From contig JANYBV010000018.1 of the NCBI GenBank assembly GCA_025360605.1, positions 1-64,000 of the forward strand: DNA of 64,000 nt, read 5' to 3'. This DNA comes from Alphaproteobacteria bacterium (GTDB lineage Bacteria; Pseudomonadota; Alphaproteobacteria; Rickettsiales; SXRF01). Each line of letters begins with the position of its first letter. Position 1 is the stretch's first letter. A program made the position numbers and the translations under genes. Shown piece by piece: positions 36,368 to 45,972 of this stretch. The notes beneath the pieces are model-generated. The model searched no databases and was not told the DNA's origin. It saw only the letters and a list, made by a program, of their open reading frames with translations.

Positions 36368-37729
36368 ATGAAAAACGAGTACAAGCATAAATTTTCCACC
36401 ATTATCCTCGCTGCCGGCGCGGGCACGCGCATGCGCTCGGCGCTTCCCAAGGTGATGCACAAGCTGGCAGGTGAGCCGATGATTGCGCATGTGTTGGCCA
36501 GTGTTGCTCACTTGGCTCCGCAACAAACGGTTGTGGTGGTGGCTCCAAAAATGGATGTGGTAAAAGAAACGGTACGCAAACAATCCGGTGATTGCCAGAT
36601 CGCTATTCAGGAAAAACAGCTTGGCACCGGTAATGCGGTGGCGGCTGCGATGGACGAATTAAAGGGATACGAAGGCATTGTGCTGGTGCTGTACGGTGAC
36701 ACACCCATGATCACCACCCAAACCATTGAAACATTGCTGACGGAACACGCTAAGCACAAGGTGGCTATTTCCCTGCTTGGCATGCAGCCCCATCCCCCGA
36801 CAGGGTATGGCAGGCTGGTGATGTCGGTGCCTCCGTTTGTTGAGCGCATCGTGGAATGCAAGGATGCTACGTCTGAAGAAAAAGAAATTGCCGATGTGTG
36901 GGCGGGTGTCATGGCGTTTGATGCGGAATTTTTACGCAACGGACTGGCCAAGCTCCAGCCTTCGAAAGTCACAGGGGAATATTACCTCACCTCGCTGATC
37001 GACATGGCTACTCAGGCAAAATTGCGTACGCTGATGGTGCCTGTAGCGGTGGAAGAAGCGATGGGGATCAACAGCCGTTCACAACTAGCCGACGCAGAAA
37101 AAGTAATCCAGACGCGCCTGCGTATCCAAGCCATGGATGGCGGCGCAACGCTTATAGACCCTGAAAGTGTATATTTTGCGCTGGATACCCAAATTGGCCG
37201 CGATGTCACTATCCACCCGCAGGTAGTATTCGGTGCGGGGGTAACGGTGGCGGATGATGTCGAGATACGTTCTTTTTCACATATTGAAGGCGCAACCATT
37301 GCCAAAGGCGCGGTCATCGGGCCTTTTGCACGTTTGCGCAGCGGCACGCAAATCGGAGAAATGGCGCATGTCGGTAATTTCGTCGAGCTAAAGCAAACCA
37401 AACTTGGCAAGGGAGCCAAGGCCAATCATTTAAGTTATATCGGCGATGCCGATGTGGGCGATGCGGCCAATATTGGGGCGGGCACCATTACCTGCAATTA
37501 TGATGGTGTTGCCAACAAATATAAAACCACAATCGGCGCGGGGGCGTCGATTGGCTCCAACACTTCACTGGTGGCACCTGTGAGCGTAGGGGAGGGAGCC
37601 ATTGTCGGAGCAGGTAGCGTGATTACCGATGATGTAGAAGACGACGCTATGGCGCTGGCACGTGCGCGTCAGGTTAACATGCCTGAAAAAGCGAGTGCTT
37701 TCAGGAAACAACGCAAAAAAATCAGCTAA
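36368..37729 (+). CDS. glmU: Bifunctional GlmU (uridyltransferase / acetyltransferase)
   Basis: Makes UDP-N-acetylglucosamine for peptidoglycan and lipopolysaccharide. The N-terminal uridyltransferase domain starts with the nucleotide loop ILAAGAGTRMRSALPKVMH, and the C-terminal left-handed beta-helix acetyltransferase (about 255-440) contains GPFARLRSGT, VELKQTKLG and the NIGAGTITCNYDG motif. Its 453 residues are complete. It diverges from rmuC and converges with the cinA-type gene, overlapping it by 4 bases. Confidence 0.96.
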   Translation: MKNEYKHKFSTIILAAGAGTRMRSALPKVMHKLAGEPMIAHVLASVAHLAPQQTVVVVAPKMDVVKETVRKQSGDCQIAIQEKQLGTGNAVAAAMDELKGYEGIVLVLYGDTPMITTQTIETLLTEHAKHKVAISLLGMQPHPPTGYGRLVMSVPPFVERIVECKDATSEEKEIADVWAGVMAFDAEFLRNGLAKLQPSKVTGEYYLTSLIDMATQAKLRTLMVPVAVEEAMGINSRSQLADAEKVIQTRLRIQAMDGGATLIDPESVYFALDTQIGRDVTIHPQVVFGAGVTVADDVEIRSFSHIEGATIAKGAVIGPFARLRSGTQIGEMAHVGNFVELKQTKLGKGAKANHLSYIGDADVGDAANIGAGTITCNYDGVANKYKTTIGAGASIGSNTSLVAPVSVGEGAIVGAGSVITDDVEDDAMALARARQVNMPEKASAFRKQRKKIS

Positions 37730-38223
37730 AAAAAAGCCTGAAGCTTGGTCAGCATGGACAGTGCCTTGTCGGTGCTTTTGCTGCGTACCACGTTACGCTT
37801 TCCCTTGAAATTATTTTTTACGACAATCGCATCCGGATAATGCCGCGAGGCCGCCGCGATATACACCAGCCCGACAGGCTTGGCTTTGGTTCCGCCTGTG
37901 GGCCCTGCTATGCCAGTGACGGCAATAGCAACATCGGCTTTCGAGCGCTTCACTGCGCCACGTGCCATGGCAGCAGCCACTTCACCGCTAACGGCACCAT
38001 GTTTTTTAATCAGGGCGGCATCCACCCCCAGCATGTCGTGTTTCGAATCATTGGAATAGGTGACGAAGCCGCGGTCGAACACGTCGGAAGAACCGGCAAT
38101 GTCGGTGATCAGAGTTGCAATCATACCCCCCGTACAGGATTCGGCGGTGGCAATTTTCAACTTCTTTTTGCGGTATTGACCCAGCAGTTTCTCTGCTTTT
38201 TTGGCAAGCTTTTTCGTGGACAT
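37726..38223 (-). CDS. CinA C-terminal-domain nicotinamide-nucleotide amidase
   Basis: PncC/CinA-C family enzyme that deamidates NMN to nicotinate mononucleotide in NAD recycling. From the ATG at 38223, preceded by a strong GGGAGG ribosome site, it has 165 residues. Family motifs are TAESCTGGMIATLITDIAGSS, YSNDSKHDMLGV and VTGIAGPTGGTKAKPVG. It is the stand-alone amidase domain without the N-terminal MoCF-like part. It lies 20 bases after pgpA in the ispDF-pgpA-cinA run. Confidence 0.94.
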   Translation of the reverse strand: MSTKKLAKKAEKLLGQYRKKKLKIATAESCTGGMIATLITDIAGSSDVFDRGFVTYSNDSKHDMLGVDAALIKKHGAVSGEVAAAMARGAVKRSKADVAIAVTGIAGPTGGTKAKPVGLVYIAAASRHYPDAIVVKNNFKGKRNVVRSKSTDKALSMLTKLQAFF

Positions 38224-38243
38224 ATCATACCTCCCGATGGGGG

Positions 38244-38780
38244 TTAAGCCAGAAAACTTAACCAATCGTATACCAGCTTTTCCTCGCCAAAGCAATAGGC
38301 CCCCGCCAGCACCAGCAGAAATACCAATAGAGGGTATAATGCGGCAAGGATATCGTCGAACATCACGCCAAATCCACCATGTATTTTTTCGTCGGCAACC
38401 GAGACTGGCCAAGGCTTAACAATGTCAAATGCACGGAATAAAACGAACCCCGCAACGTAGGACATGACGCTGGGGAACAGGAAGGAAAGGAGCAACCATT
38501 GCCCGGCCACTTCATCAACAACGATTTCACTCGGGTCGTCGTCGCGTCCGGTGTGGAACAGGTAGAGGTTGGAGGCTTTGGTACCGATGGCAAAAATTAC
38601 GATGGAAGCAATAAATAATGCGCCGTTGCCGCAAAAATGCTGGATAACGTAGGCAAAGGGAAGTGCGCCCAGCGAGCCGACTGTACCGCTGACGATGGGC
38701 GACAGGCCGCAGCCAAACCATGTGGCGATATACCACCACCATCCGCGTGCGGCGGCATTGCCAGTCGGGGTATCGGTCAT
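38244..38780 (-). CDS. pgpA: Phosphatidylglycerophosphatase A
   Basis: Membrane phosphatase that makes phosphatidylglycerol from its phosphate precursor. The 178 residues show the PgpA pattern: TWFGCGLSPIVSGTVGSLGALP, then EIVVDEVAGQWL, then FRAFDIVKPWPV. These contain the conserved acidic residues. About four membrane helices are present. It overlaps the ispDF stop by 4 bases. Confidence 0.93.
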   Translation of the reverse strand: MTDTPTGNAAARGWWWYIATWFGCGLSPIVSGTVGSLGALPFAYVIQHFCGNGALFIASIVIFAIGTKASNLYLFHTGRDDDPSEIVVDEVAGQWLLLSFLFPSVMSYVAGFVLFRAFDIVKPWPVSVADEKIHGGFGVMFDDILAALYPLLVFLLVLAGAYCFGEEKLVYDWLSFLA

Positions 38781-39988
38781 AGCTGCACCTTGGGCAGAGA
38801 AATGGTGGCCACTGCCTGCGCGGCAATGCCTTCATTGCGTCCGGTGAAGCCGAGTTTTTCGGTGGTGGTGGCTTTAATGCTGATGCGGTCATGCGAAAGT
38901 TTCAGGATTTGTGCAATGTGCCGGATCATCTCCTGACGGTAAGGCCCTATTTTCGGCTGCTCGCAGATGAAGGTGAGATCGAGATGGGCAATCGCGCCGC
39001 CACGGTTCGCCACCAGCTCATAGGCATGCAGCAGGAAGCGTGCTGAATCCGCACCGCGCCACTGCGCATCGCTGGGTGGAAAATGCGTGCCTATATCGCC
39101 TTCACCGAGCGCGCCCAAAATAGCATCCACCAATGCGTGGAATCCGACATCCGCATCCGAGTGCCCGACGAGGTAGTGGGTATGCGGGATGCGCACGCCG
39201 CAGAGTTTGATATACTGCTTGCTGACATGCGTGTCGCTGTCATGCACATGCAGGGTATGGACATCATACCCCATACCCACGCGGGTTTCCGAATGTACCG
39301 TTAAAAGTGACTGCATACGTTTGAGATCCTCGGCTGTGGTAATTTTACTATTGTTGCTATCACCATCTACCATCGTGACGTGGCCACCGGCCATTTCAAT
39401 CACGGCAGCATCGTCAGTGAGCGCCTTGCCACACGCGGCCTGATGGGCGGCATACAGCGAATCAAAATGGAACCCCTGCGGGGTTTGTACGGTGTAGAGC
39501 TGCTCACGGTCGATGGTTTCGCGGACATGGCCATTGGCGATGCGTTTGATGGTGTCGTTGACTTTCATCGCCGGAATCACCGCCTTGCTCGTTTTCAGCG
39601 CGGCAATCACCTGCGAGATCAGCGCATGCGAGGTGCGTGGGCGGGCAATATCGTGTACCAGCACGTTAACGGGATTACGGTGGGCAATGGCTTCCAATCC
39701 CAGACGCACCGATTCCTGACGTGTGTCGCCACCGATGACGCAGGGAAAAAGTGTAAGTCCGGCAATAGATTGTTTATATAAAACATGATGTTCTCGGCGA
39801 ATGACCACGCGCACGCCATCAATTTCCGGATGTTGCAGGAAGTTTTTAACCGTCTGACGTAAAATGGTTTTTTCGCCAAGCTGTAGATATGGTTTGGGGA
39901 TATCGGACTGCATTCGCTCACTTTTTCCAGCAGCCACCAGTAGGGCTATTGTTTTTTCTTGGGTTTTTGGAGGCGTATTTTCAGTCAT
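38777..39988 (-). CDS. ispDF: Bifunctional IspD/IspF
   Basis: Fusion of two steps of the MEP isoprenoid pathway: cytidylyltransferase (about 1-230) and MEcPP synthase (about 245-403). IspD is shown by [20 protein letters not shown] and [12 protein letters not shown]. IspF is shown by VGMGYDVH, the metal site [19 protein letters not shown] and [11 protein letters not shown]. From ATG 39988 it has 403 residues; an ATG at 40039 would add 17 residues and reach past dusB's start. The two-domain fusion is characteristic of alphaproteobacteria and epsilonproteobacteria. It diverges from dusB. Confidence 0.94.
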   Translation of the reverse strand: MTENTPPKTQEKTIALLVAAGKSERMQSDIPKPYLQLGEKTILRQTVKNFLQHPEIDGVRVVIRREHHVLYKQSIAGLTLFPCVIGGDTRQESVRLGLEAIAHRNPVNVLVHDIARPRTSHALISQVIAALKTSKAVIPAMKVNDTIKRIANGHVRETIDREQLYTVQTPQGFHFDSLYAAHQAACGKALTDDAAVIEMAGGHVTMVDGDSNNSKITTAEDLKRMQSLLTVHSETRVGMGYDVHTLHVHDSDTHVSKQYIKLCGVRIPHTHYLVGHSDADVGFHALVDAILGALGEGDIGTHFPPSDAQWRGADSARFLLHAYELVANRGGAIAHLDLTFICEQPKIGPYRQEMIRHIAQILKLSHDRISIKATTTEKLGFTGRNEGIAAQAVATISLPKVQL

Positions 39989-40030
39989 AAAACAGCGGAA
40001 TTCCTTGAAAAAAAGGCGAAGATCAGGTAT

Positions 40031-41119
40031 ATGACCCACGCATCACCAACATTAAATGGGCCCAAAAATATGGCAATGTCAACATCGGCAATTACGATTG
40101 GCCCGATTTCCGTCAGCGATCCGGTATGGTTAGCACCAATGACGGGCGTGTCTGATTTGCCGTTTCGCAGGCTGGTAAAGCGTTTTGGCACGAGTATGGT
40201 GGTGTCTGAAATGATTGCTTCCCGTGCCATGCTTTTAGAAACACGCAACATCATGCGCATGGCGAGCTTCGATGCGTCGGAATCTCCCTTTGCTGTGCAG
40301 CTGGCAGGCTGTGATCCTGAAGTGATGGCAGAAGCCGCCAAATTAAACGAAGACCGCGGTGCCCACATCATCGACATCAACTTTGGTTGTCCGGTGAAAA
40401 AAGTGGTGGGTGGACATGCCGGATCGGCCTTGATGCGTGACGAGCCGCTGGCAGGAAAAATTCTCGAAGCCGTGGTGAAAGCCGTCAAGATTCCGGTGAC
40501 GCTGAAAATGCGTACCGGCTGGGACGACAGCAACCGTAACGCCCCGAACATGGCGCGTATTGCCGAAAACGCCGGAATTCAGCTGCTCACTGTCCATGGC
40601 CGCACCCGCTGCCAGATGTACCGTGGCCATGCCGACTGGAGTTTTGTGCGTAACGTCAAAGACGCGGTGAAACTGCCTGTCATCGTGAATGGTGACATCA
40701 ACAATTTTGACGATGTCGATGCTGCGCTCGCGCAATCAGGCGCTAACGGCGTGATGATTGGCCGCGGTTCGTATGGCCGCCCATGGTTTTTAGCGCAAGT
40801 GTGCCACTATCTGAAAACCGGTGAGCGCATTGCACCGCCAACACTCACCGAGCAGCGCGACGTGGTGCTGGAACATTATGACGAGATTCTTAGCCACTAC
40901 GGCAGCCAGAACGGCGTGATGATCGCGCGCAAACATCTGGGCTGGTATTCTTCCGGCCTGTTTGATTCCGCTTCATACCGCAGCCGCATTAACAACATGC
41001 TTGATCCGGTGACGGTAAAGCAGGAAGTCATCGATTTTTACAACAGTGTCCTCGATAAGCCGTTAGAAGAAGCACCGCCCCTTTGCGAAGGGGATGAGGG
41101 CTATTCCTGCGCGGCATGA
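40031..41119 (+). CDS. dusB: tRNA dihydrouridine synthase, DusB/NifR3 type
   Basis: Flavin enzyme reducing uridine in the tRNA D-loop. The FMN-barrel start [16 protein letters not shown], the catalytic cysteine in [20 protein letters not shown], and KMRTGWDD and [13 protein letters not shown] are clear. From ATG 40031 it has 362 residues; 39959 and 40070 are alternative starts, and 39959 would overlap ispDF. It heads the nifR3-ntrB-ntrC-ntrY-ntrX run and overlaps ntrB by 4 bases. Confidence 0.94.
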   Translation: MTHASPTLNGPKNMAMSTSAITIGPISVSDPVWLAPMTGVSDLPFRRLVKRFGTSMVVSEMIASRAMLLETRNIMRMASFDASESPFAVQLAGCDPEVMAEAAKLNEDRGAHIIDINFGCPVKKVVGGHAGSALMRDEPLAGKILEAVVKAVKIPVTLKMRTGWDDSNRNAPNMARIAENAGIQLLTVHGRTRCQMYRGHADWSFVRNVKDAVKLPVIVNGDINNFDDVDAALAQSGANGVMIGRGSYGRPWFLAQVCHYLKTGERIAPPTLTEQRDVVLEHYDEILSHYGSQNGVMIARKHLGWYSSGLFDSASYRSRINNMLDPVTVKQEVIDFYNSVLDKPLEEAPPLCEGDEGYSCAA

Positions 41120-42186
41120 GCGAGATTCATTATCTGAATTCGATTCCTTCGGCACTGATGGTGCTGGATCAGGCGCTTGTCATCCGTTACATCAATCCCG
41201 CCGCCGAAATGCTAATTGGAATTAGCGCGCAAGCCGCGCTGGAACGTAGCCTGCCTACCATTGCGGGGTTTGATGCGGAATTATGCGGCCTGTGCCAGCG
41301 GGTACTGTCCACGGGGCAATCCATCAGCCTGTTTGACCACACGCTGCGTTTGCCGATGAATTATCGTGATGTCACCTTGCATCTGTCGCCGGTGATAGTC
41401 GAAAACGCCCTTGTAACGGAACTGTTGATCACGATTGAAAAATCCGAAGGTCGTGAACGGGTGGTATCGCAGGAACTCAAGCAGGAAGCTTCGCGTGCGG
41501 CGGGCGTCATGGCGGCAATGCTGGCACATGAGGTCAAAAATCCACTGGCAGGTATACGTGGGGCGGCGCAATTATTGAGAGACGAAGTATCGCACGAACA
41601 TCAGGGACTAACCGAGCTGATCTGCATGGAAACCGACCGCATCAGCAATCTGCTATCACAGGTGGAAATCTTCGATGCCAGTGGTGTGGAACACAAACAA
41701 TCGGTGAATATCCACGAGGTGCTGCAATATGTTTTATCCATCGCTAAAAGCGGATTTGCCCAACATGTTACGTTTAAAGAACGCTACGATCCTTCGTTGC
41801 CAGCGGTTATCGGCCACCGTGACTTGTTAGTTCAGCTATTGCTGAATCTGGTCAAAAACTCGGCGGAGGCGCTAAGTGGCAATGAGAATGCCACCATTAC
41901 CTTCACCACCAGCTACCGCAGCGGCTACCATACCCGCTCGCCAAGCGAACAACGCGTGTCACTGCCGATTATGGTAACTGTTGAGGATAACGGGGTAGGA
42001 ATTCCTGAAGCTATTCGTGCCCGCCTCTTTGAACCTTTTGTTTCTTCTAAAGAAGATGGTCGTGGACTTGGCTTGGCTATCGTGGCTAAAATAGCATCCG
42101 ATCTGGGGGCGGTGGTAGAACTGGACCCCGAATATAGCCGTGGTACGCGTTTTGTGCTGTGGCTTCCCGTTGACAGTAAAGGGTGA
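41116..42186 (+). CDS. ntrB: Nitrogen-regulation sensor kinase NtrB
   Basis: Soluble histidine kinase/phosphatase that controls NtrC in response to nitrogen status, normally through PII. A PAS domain (about 5-110) is followed by the HisKA dimerisation domain with phosphorylated His138 in [20 protein letters not shown] and an ATPase domain with N-box [14 protein letters not shown]1 VEDNGVGIP and G2 GRGLGLAIV. Length 356. It starts within the dusB stop and lies 12 bases before ntrC. No glnB or glnK gene lies in the window. Confidence 0.95.
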   Translation: MSEIHYLNSIPSALMVLDQALVIRYINPAAEMLIGISAQAALERSLPTIAGFDAELCGLCQRVLSTGQSISLFDHTLRLPMNYRDVTLHLSPVIVENALVTELLITIEKSEGRERVVSQELKQEASRAAGVMAAMLAHEVKNPLAGIRGAAQLLRDEVSHEHQGLTELICMETDRISNLLSQVEIFDASGVEHKQSVNIHEVLQYVLSIAKSGFAQHVTFKERYDPSLPAVIGHRDLLVQLLLNLVKNSAEALSGNENATITFTTSYRSGYHTRSPSEQRVSLPIMVTVEDNGVGIPEAIRARLFEPFVSSKEDGRGLGLAIVAKIASDLGAVVELDPEYSRGTRFVLWLPVDSKG

Positions 42187-42198
42187 TAGGTAAACAGT

Positions 42199-43683
42199 AT
42201 GCAACACGCAATGAAAAGACCTGACAGTGTTATGAGTCCTACCATCCTGATTGCCGACGACGACAAGACCATCTGCACCGTGCTGGCAACGGCGGCGAAA
42301 CGCCGTGGATGGGAGCCGATGGTTGCCCATAACGGCGAGACACTGATGGACTGGGTGCGTCAGGGACTGGGCGACGTGGTGATAACCGATGTTCGCATGC
42401 CGGTGAGCGAACCGTTTAAAAACGGGCTCGACCTGCTGCCGCTGATCCATCATTTGCGTCCTGACATGCCGATCATCGTGGTCAGCGCACAGAATACGCT
42501 GCTCACGGCGGTACGTGCCAACGAAGTTGGGGCGTATGAATTCATGCCCAAACCGTTCGATCTGAATGTACTATTGGAGCATGTTGAAAAATCACTCGAG
42601 AAAATGGGTAAAGCACCGGAAACCTCCCTGCGTGAATTGCAGGAAGAAAAAGATGCCGGACATTTTATCGGCACATCGCCTGCCATGCAGGATATTTACC
42701 GCACGCTGGCACGTCTTGTGAACAACGACCTGACCGTCACAGTCATCGGGGAATCCGGCACGGGTAAAGAACTGGTGGCGCGTGCATTGCACCAACTAGG
42801 CAAGCGCAAGAAAGCGCCGTTTGTGGCGATTAACATGGCGGCTATCCCTCGTGAATTGGTGGAAAGTGAATTGTTCGGCTATGAAAAAGGCGCCTTCACC
42901 GGAGCGCAGGCGCGTAAAAGTGGTAAGTTTGAACAGGCCGAGGGCGGCACGCTGTTTCTCGATGAAATAGGCGATATGCCGATGGACGCGCAAACCAAAT
43001 TGCTGCGCGTGTTGCAGCAGGGTGAATACATCACCATTGGCGGCACGCGCCTGATTAAAACCAATGTGCGTATTGTCTGCGCCACCCACCGCGATTTAAT
43101 ACAGCTGGTGAAAGCCGGTCATTTCCGCGAGGATTTATACTACCGCCTGAACGTGGTTCCGCTTCGTATTCCGCCGCTGCGCGAGCGCCGTGAGGATATC
43201 GGGCCGCTGGCGCAATATTTCCTCCGCAAGGCGAGCGAGAAGGGGCTTTCCCCCAAGACGCTGGATGTTGAAGCCATTGCCGCCATGCAGGCGTATGACT
43301 GGCCGGGTAACGTGCGTGAGCTAGAAAATATGATGTACCGCTTAAGTGCGCTCTATTCCGAAAATATCATCAGTCGTGAAAGTTTTTTGAGCGAGAGTAA
43401 CGCGGGTAAAAAAGATGATTCACCTGTCGCACAGGGTGCAACGCTTGAAAAAAATGTTGAAGCGCATCTGCGCCAGTATTTTGCTGCCCATACCGGCGAT
43501 GACCTGCCGCCTCCGGGGCTATATGACCGTATTTTGCCACTGGTGGAAAAACCGCTGATTGAAATGACCCTGCAAACCACCGGCGGCAACCAGCTGAAGG
43601 CGGCGTTTGTGCTGGGTATCAACCGCAACACGCTGCGTAAAAAAATTACCGAGCTTGGCATTAAAATAGCGGATAACGAATGA
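42199..43683 (+). CDS. ntrC: Nitrogen-regulation response regulator NtrC
   Basis: Sigma-54 activator. A receiver domain has phosphorylated Asp64 (VITDVRMP). The AAA+ domain follows with Walker A GESGTGKE (184-191) and the sigma-54 contact motif GAFTGA (231-236). A C-terminal Fis-type helix-turn-helix ends the protein (NQLKAAFVLGINRNTLRKKI). At 494 residues it is complete; ATG 42232 is an alternative start. It would act with RpoN encoded at 29 kb. It overlaps ntrY by 4 bases. Confidence 0.95.
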   Translation: MQHAMKRPDSVMSPTILIADDDKTICTVLATAAKRRGWEPMVAHNGETLMDWVRQGLGDVVITDVRMPVSEPFKNGLDLLPLIHHLRPDMPIIVVSAQNTLLTAVRANEVGAYEFMPKPFDLNVLLEHVEKSLEKMGKAPETSLRELQEEKDAGHFIGTSPAMQDIYRTLARLVNNDLTVTVIGESGTGKELVARALHQLGKRKKAPFVAINMAAIPRELVESELFGYEKGAFTGAQARKSGKFEQAEGGTLFLDEIGDMPMDAQTKLLRVLQQGEYITIGGTRLIKTNVRIVCATHRDLIQLVKAGHFREDLYYRLNVVPLRIPPLRERREDIGPLAQYFLRKASEKGLSPKTLDVEAIAAMQAYDWPGNVRELENMMYRLSALYSENIISRESFLSESNAGKKDDSPVAQGATLEKNVEAHLRQYFAAHTGDDLPPPGLYDRILPLVEKPLIEMTLQTTGGNQLKAAFVLGINRNTLRKKITELGIKIADNE

Positions 43684-45887
43684 CTGTTGGAGTGATGAAT
43701 CCTTTGCTGTTCGCTATCCGTCATCCTGCGTTGGCCGTTCGCAAGAACCTTGCTTCCATTCTTGCCTTATTAGCTTTTTTTGCTGCCATCATGACCTATG
43801 CAGCGATGACCGGAAGCTCCGCACCACTGGGAATTAAACCTAAACGCGTGCTGTGGTTCCTGATGTTTGATATCGGGTTGCTGGCGTTGCTGGGCATCAT
43901 TATCCTGCTACGCATTTACAGCCTGTGGGCCGCGCTTAAAACTGGCTCTGCCGGTTCGCAGTTGCAAAAACGTATCCTTATGATGTTCAGTATCGTAACG
44001 ATCACGCCTACCATCATTGTGTCTGTGTTTTCAGTATTCTTTTTCAATCTCGGCATCCAGACATGGTTCAACGAGCGCGTGCAGACGGCCGTGGATGAAT
44101 CACTCGCGGTAGCGGAAGCCTATCTGCTCGAGCATAAGGAAAATATTCGTGGCGATGTGCTGGCCATGGCGGCCGATTTAAACCAGCTTGGCAATCTCGC
44201 CATCACCAGCCCCGCTGAATATAACAGCAACGTAGCTACGCAATCGACGTTACGGTTGTTGACGGAAGCGATCGTGTTTCATGGGAACCGCATTATCGCG
44301 CAGGGGCAGCTGAGTTTTGCCCTTGCCTTTGAGCATATCCCGCAGGAGCTGCTCGATCGCGCCGATAAGGGCGAGGTGGTCATTCTCACGCCGCAGGATG
44401 ATAAGGTGCAGGCGCTGCTGAAGCTGGAAAATCCACCGAATACCTATTTGCTGGTGGGCAGGCTGGTGGACAGCAAGGTGTTGTCGCACATGCAGCACAC
44501 GCAGGGAGCCGTCAACGAATATAACAACCTCAAGGGCCAGCTGGTAAAGCTGCAGATGACGTTTTCGGCGGTGTTCGTCACGCTGGCACTATTGTTGCTG
44601 CTGGCATCTATCTGGTATGGCATGGTGTTTGCCTCGCGCCTGTCACGGCCCCTTTCCAGTCTTGTGGGGGCGGCTGAGCGTATTCGTGGGGGGGATTTTT
44701 CCGCGCGCGTGGAAGCCACCGCCGACAATGATGAAATTGGTAAGCTCAGCCGCGCCTTTAACCGCATGACCGAACAGTTACAGGCGCAGCGCGGCGAACT
44801 GATTGAAGCCAATCGCCACATTGACGAGCGCAGGCGTTTTTCGGAAGCCGTTCTTGCGGGGGTGTCTGCAGGGGTTATTGCACTCGACCGTGACAAGCGC
44901 ATCACGCTTTCCAACCGCTCTGCCAACATGATTTTAAGCAAGATTGACACCGTCATCACGCCGGATATGTACATTACCGATGTGTTGTCGGGCTGTTCCG
45001 AATTGCTCAGGCATGCGGAAGAACTGCCTGGCGAGGTGGCACAAAGTACGATTACTCTCAACAAAAATGGCAAAACAATCAGCCTGCATGTGCGTGTCGC
45101 CGTTGAGCAGCTTGGGCAGGAAATTGAAGGCTTCATCGTGACATTTGATGATATCACGCTACTAGTAGCGGCACAGCGCTCCGCCGCATGGGCGGACGTG
45201 GCAAGGCGTGTAGCGCATGAGATCAAAAATCCGCTGACCCCGATTCAGCTGGCTGCCGAGCGCCTGAAACGCAAATACCTGAAATTCATCACCGAAGATC
45301 AGGATATGTTCATCAAATATACCGATACCATCACGCGCCATGTGGCCGATATCGGCAGGATGGTAGAAGAATTCGTGTCGTTTGCACGCATGCCTACCCC
45401 TAAGTTTTCCAACGAAGACCTTGGTAGTATCGTCAAAAAAGCGGTGTTTTCAGCACAGATCGCCAATCCTGCGATTGATTACCAGCTACAGGCGCCCGAC
45501 AGGGAATTTACCATTTACTGCGATGAGCGCCAGATTACGCAGGTGATGACCAATACGCTGAAAAATGCCGCAGAATCCATTGAAGCCCGCTTGGCACAAG
45601 CCGAAGGCAGTGAAAAGGGTTGTATTGGCATCGTTCTGTCCCCTTCTTCTGAGGGGATCGAGCTGGTCATTAATGACAATGGGGTTGGGTTTCCGGCCGG
45701 TGAAGAGCAGAAAATGCTGGAGCCTTATGTTACCACCCGCACCAAGGGCACCGGCCTTGGGCTGGCTATTGTCCGTAAAATTATGGATGACCATAAGGGA
45801 CGGATAAATCTTGAAAATATTCCTGAAGGCGGTGCGCGAGTAAGACTTTCTTTTTTGCAACAGTGTGATATAAATGCCCAAAGTTAG
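43680..45887 (+). CDS. ntrY: Membrane sensor kinase NtrY
   Basis: Membrane histidine kinase of the NtrYX system, linked in alphaproteobacteria to nitrogen and redox signals. Several N-terminal membrane helices (three before residue 130, one near 295-315) flank a periplasmic region. They are followed by a HAMP domain (ASRLSRPLSSLVGAAERI), a PAS domain and the HisKA domain with His513 in VAHEIKNPLTPIQLAAERL. The ATPase domain ends with TGLGLAIV. Length 735 is normal. An inverted repeat occupies the gap to ntrX. Confidence 0.94.
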   Translation: MTVGVMNPLLFAIRHPALAVRKNLASILALLAFFAAIMTYAAMTGSSAPLGIKPKRVLWFLMFDIGLLALLGIIILLRIYSLWAALKTGSAGSQLQKRILMMFSIVTITPTIIVSVFSVFFFNLGIQTWFNERVQTAVDESLAVAEAYLLEHKENIRGDVLAMAADLNQLGNLAITSPAEYNSNVATQSTLRLLTEAIVFHGNRIIAQGQLSFALAFEHIPQELLDRADKGEVVILTPQDDKVQALLKLENPPNTYLLVGRLVDSKVLSHMQHTQGAVNEYNNLKGQLVKLQMTFSAVFVTLALLLLLASIWYGMVFASRLSRPLSSLVGAAERIRGGDFSARVEATADNDEIGKLSRAFNRMTEQLQAQRGELIEANRHIDERRRFSEAVLAGVSAGVIALDRDKRITLSNRSANMILSKIDTVITPDMYITDVLSGCSELLRHAEELPGEVAQSTITLNKNGKTISLHVRVAVEQLGQEIEGFIVTFDDITLLVAAQRSAAWADVARRVAHEIKNPLTPIQLAAERLKRKYLKFITEDQDMFIKYTDTITRHVADIGRMVEEFVSFARMPTPKFSNEDLGSIVKKAVFSAQIANPAIDYQLQAPDREFTIYCDERQITQVMTNTLKNAAESIEARLAQAEGSEKGCIGIVLSPSSEGIELVINDNGVGFPAGEEQKMLEPYVTTRTKGTGLGLAIVRKIMDDHKGRINLENIPEGGARVRLSFLQQCDINAQS

Positions 45888-45953
45888 GGATTAGGCACTA
45901 GGAATCGGGTAGCAAAAACCCCGATTTTGGGTCACGATTCCTAATGACTAACC
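45888..45953. repeat. Imperfect inverted repeat between ntrY and ntrX
   Basis: GGATTAGGCACTAGGAATCG (45888-45907) and the reverse complement of 45935-45953 match at all but about four positions, giving a stem of about 19-20 bp. A competing shorter stem pairs AATCGGG (45903-45909) with CCCGATT (45920-45926), followed by TTTT. The element fills nearly all of the 85-base ntrY-ntrX gap. It could be a palindromic repeat element or a structured site tuning read-through to ntrX. Confidence 0.6.
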
Positions 45954-45972
45954 AACCAATGCCCTGAAAAAA

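Noticed and set aside
36311-36583. Upstream extension of rmuC
   Set aside because: The extra 91 residues are His/Arg/Tyr-rich with no similarity to RmuC and overlap the glmU start region; the ATG at 36310 begins the expected membrane helix and has a ribosome site.
38224-38412. Upstream extension of the CinA-type gene
   Set aside because: It overlaps pgpA, and the ATG at 38223 has a strong GGGAGG site and gives the normal domain length.
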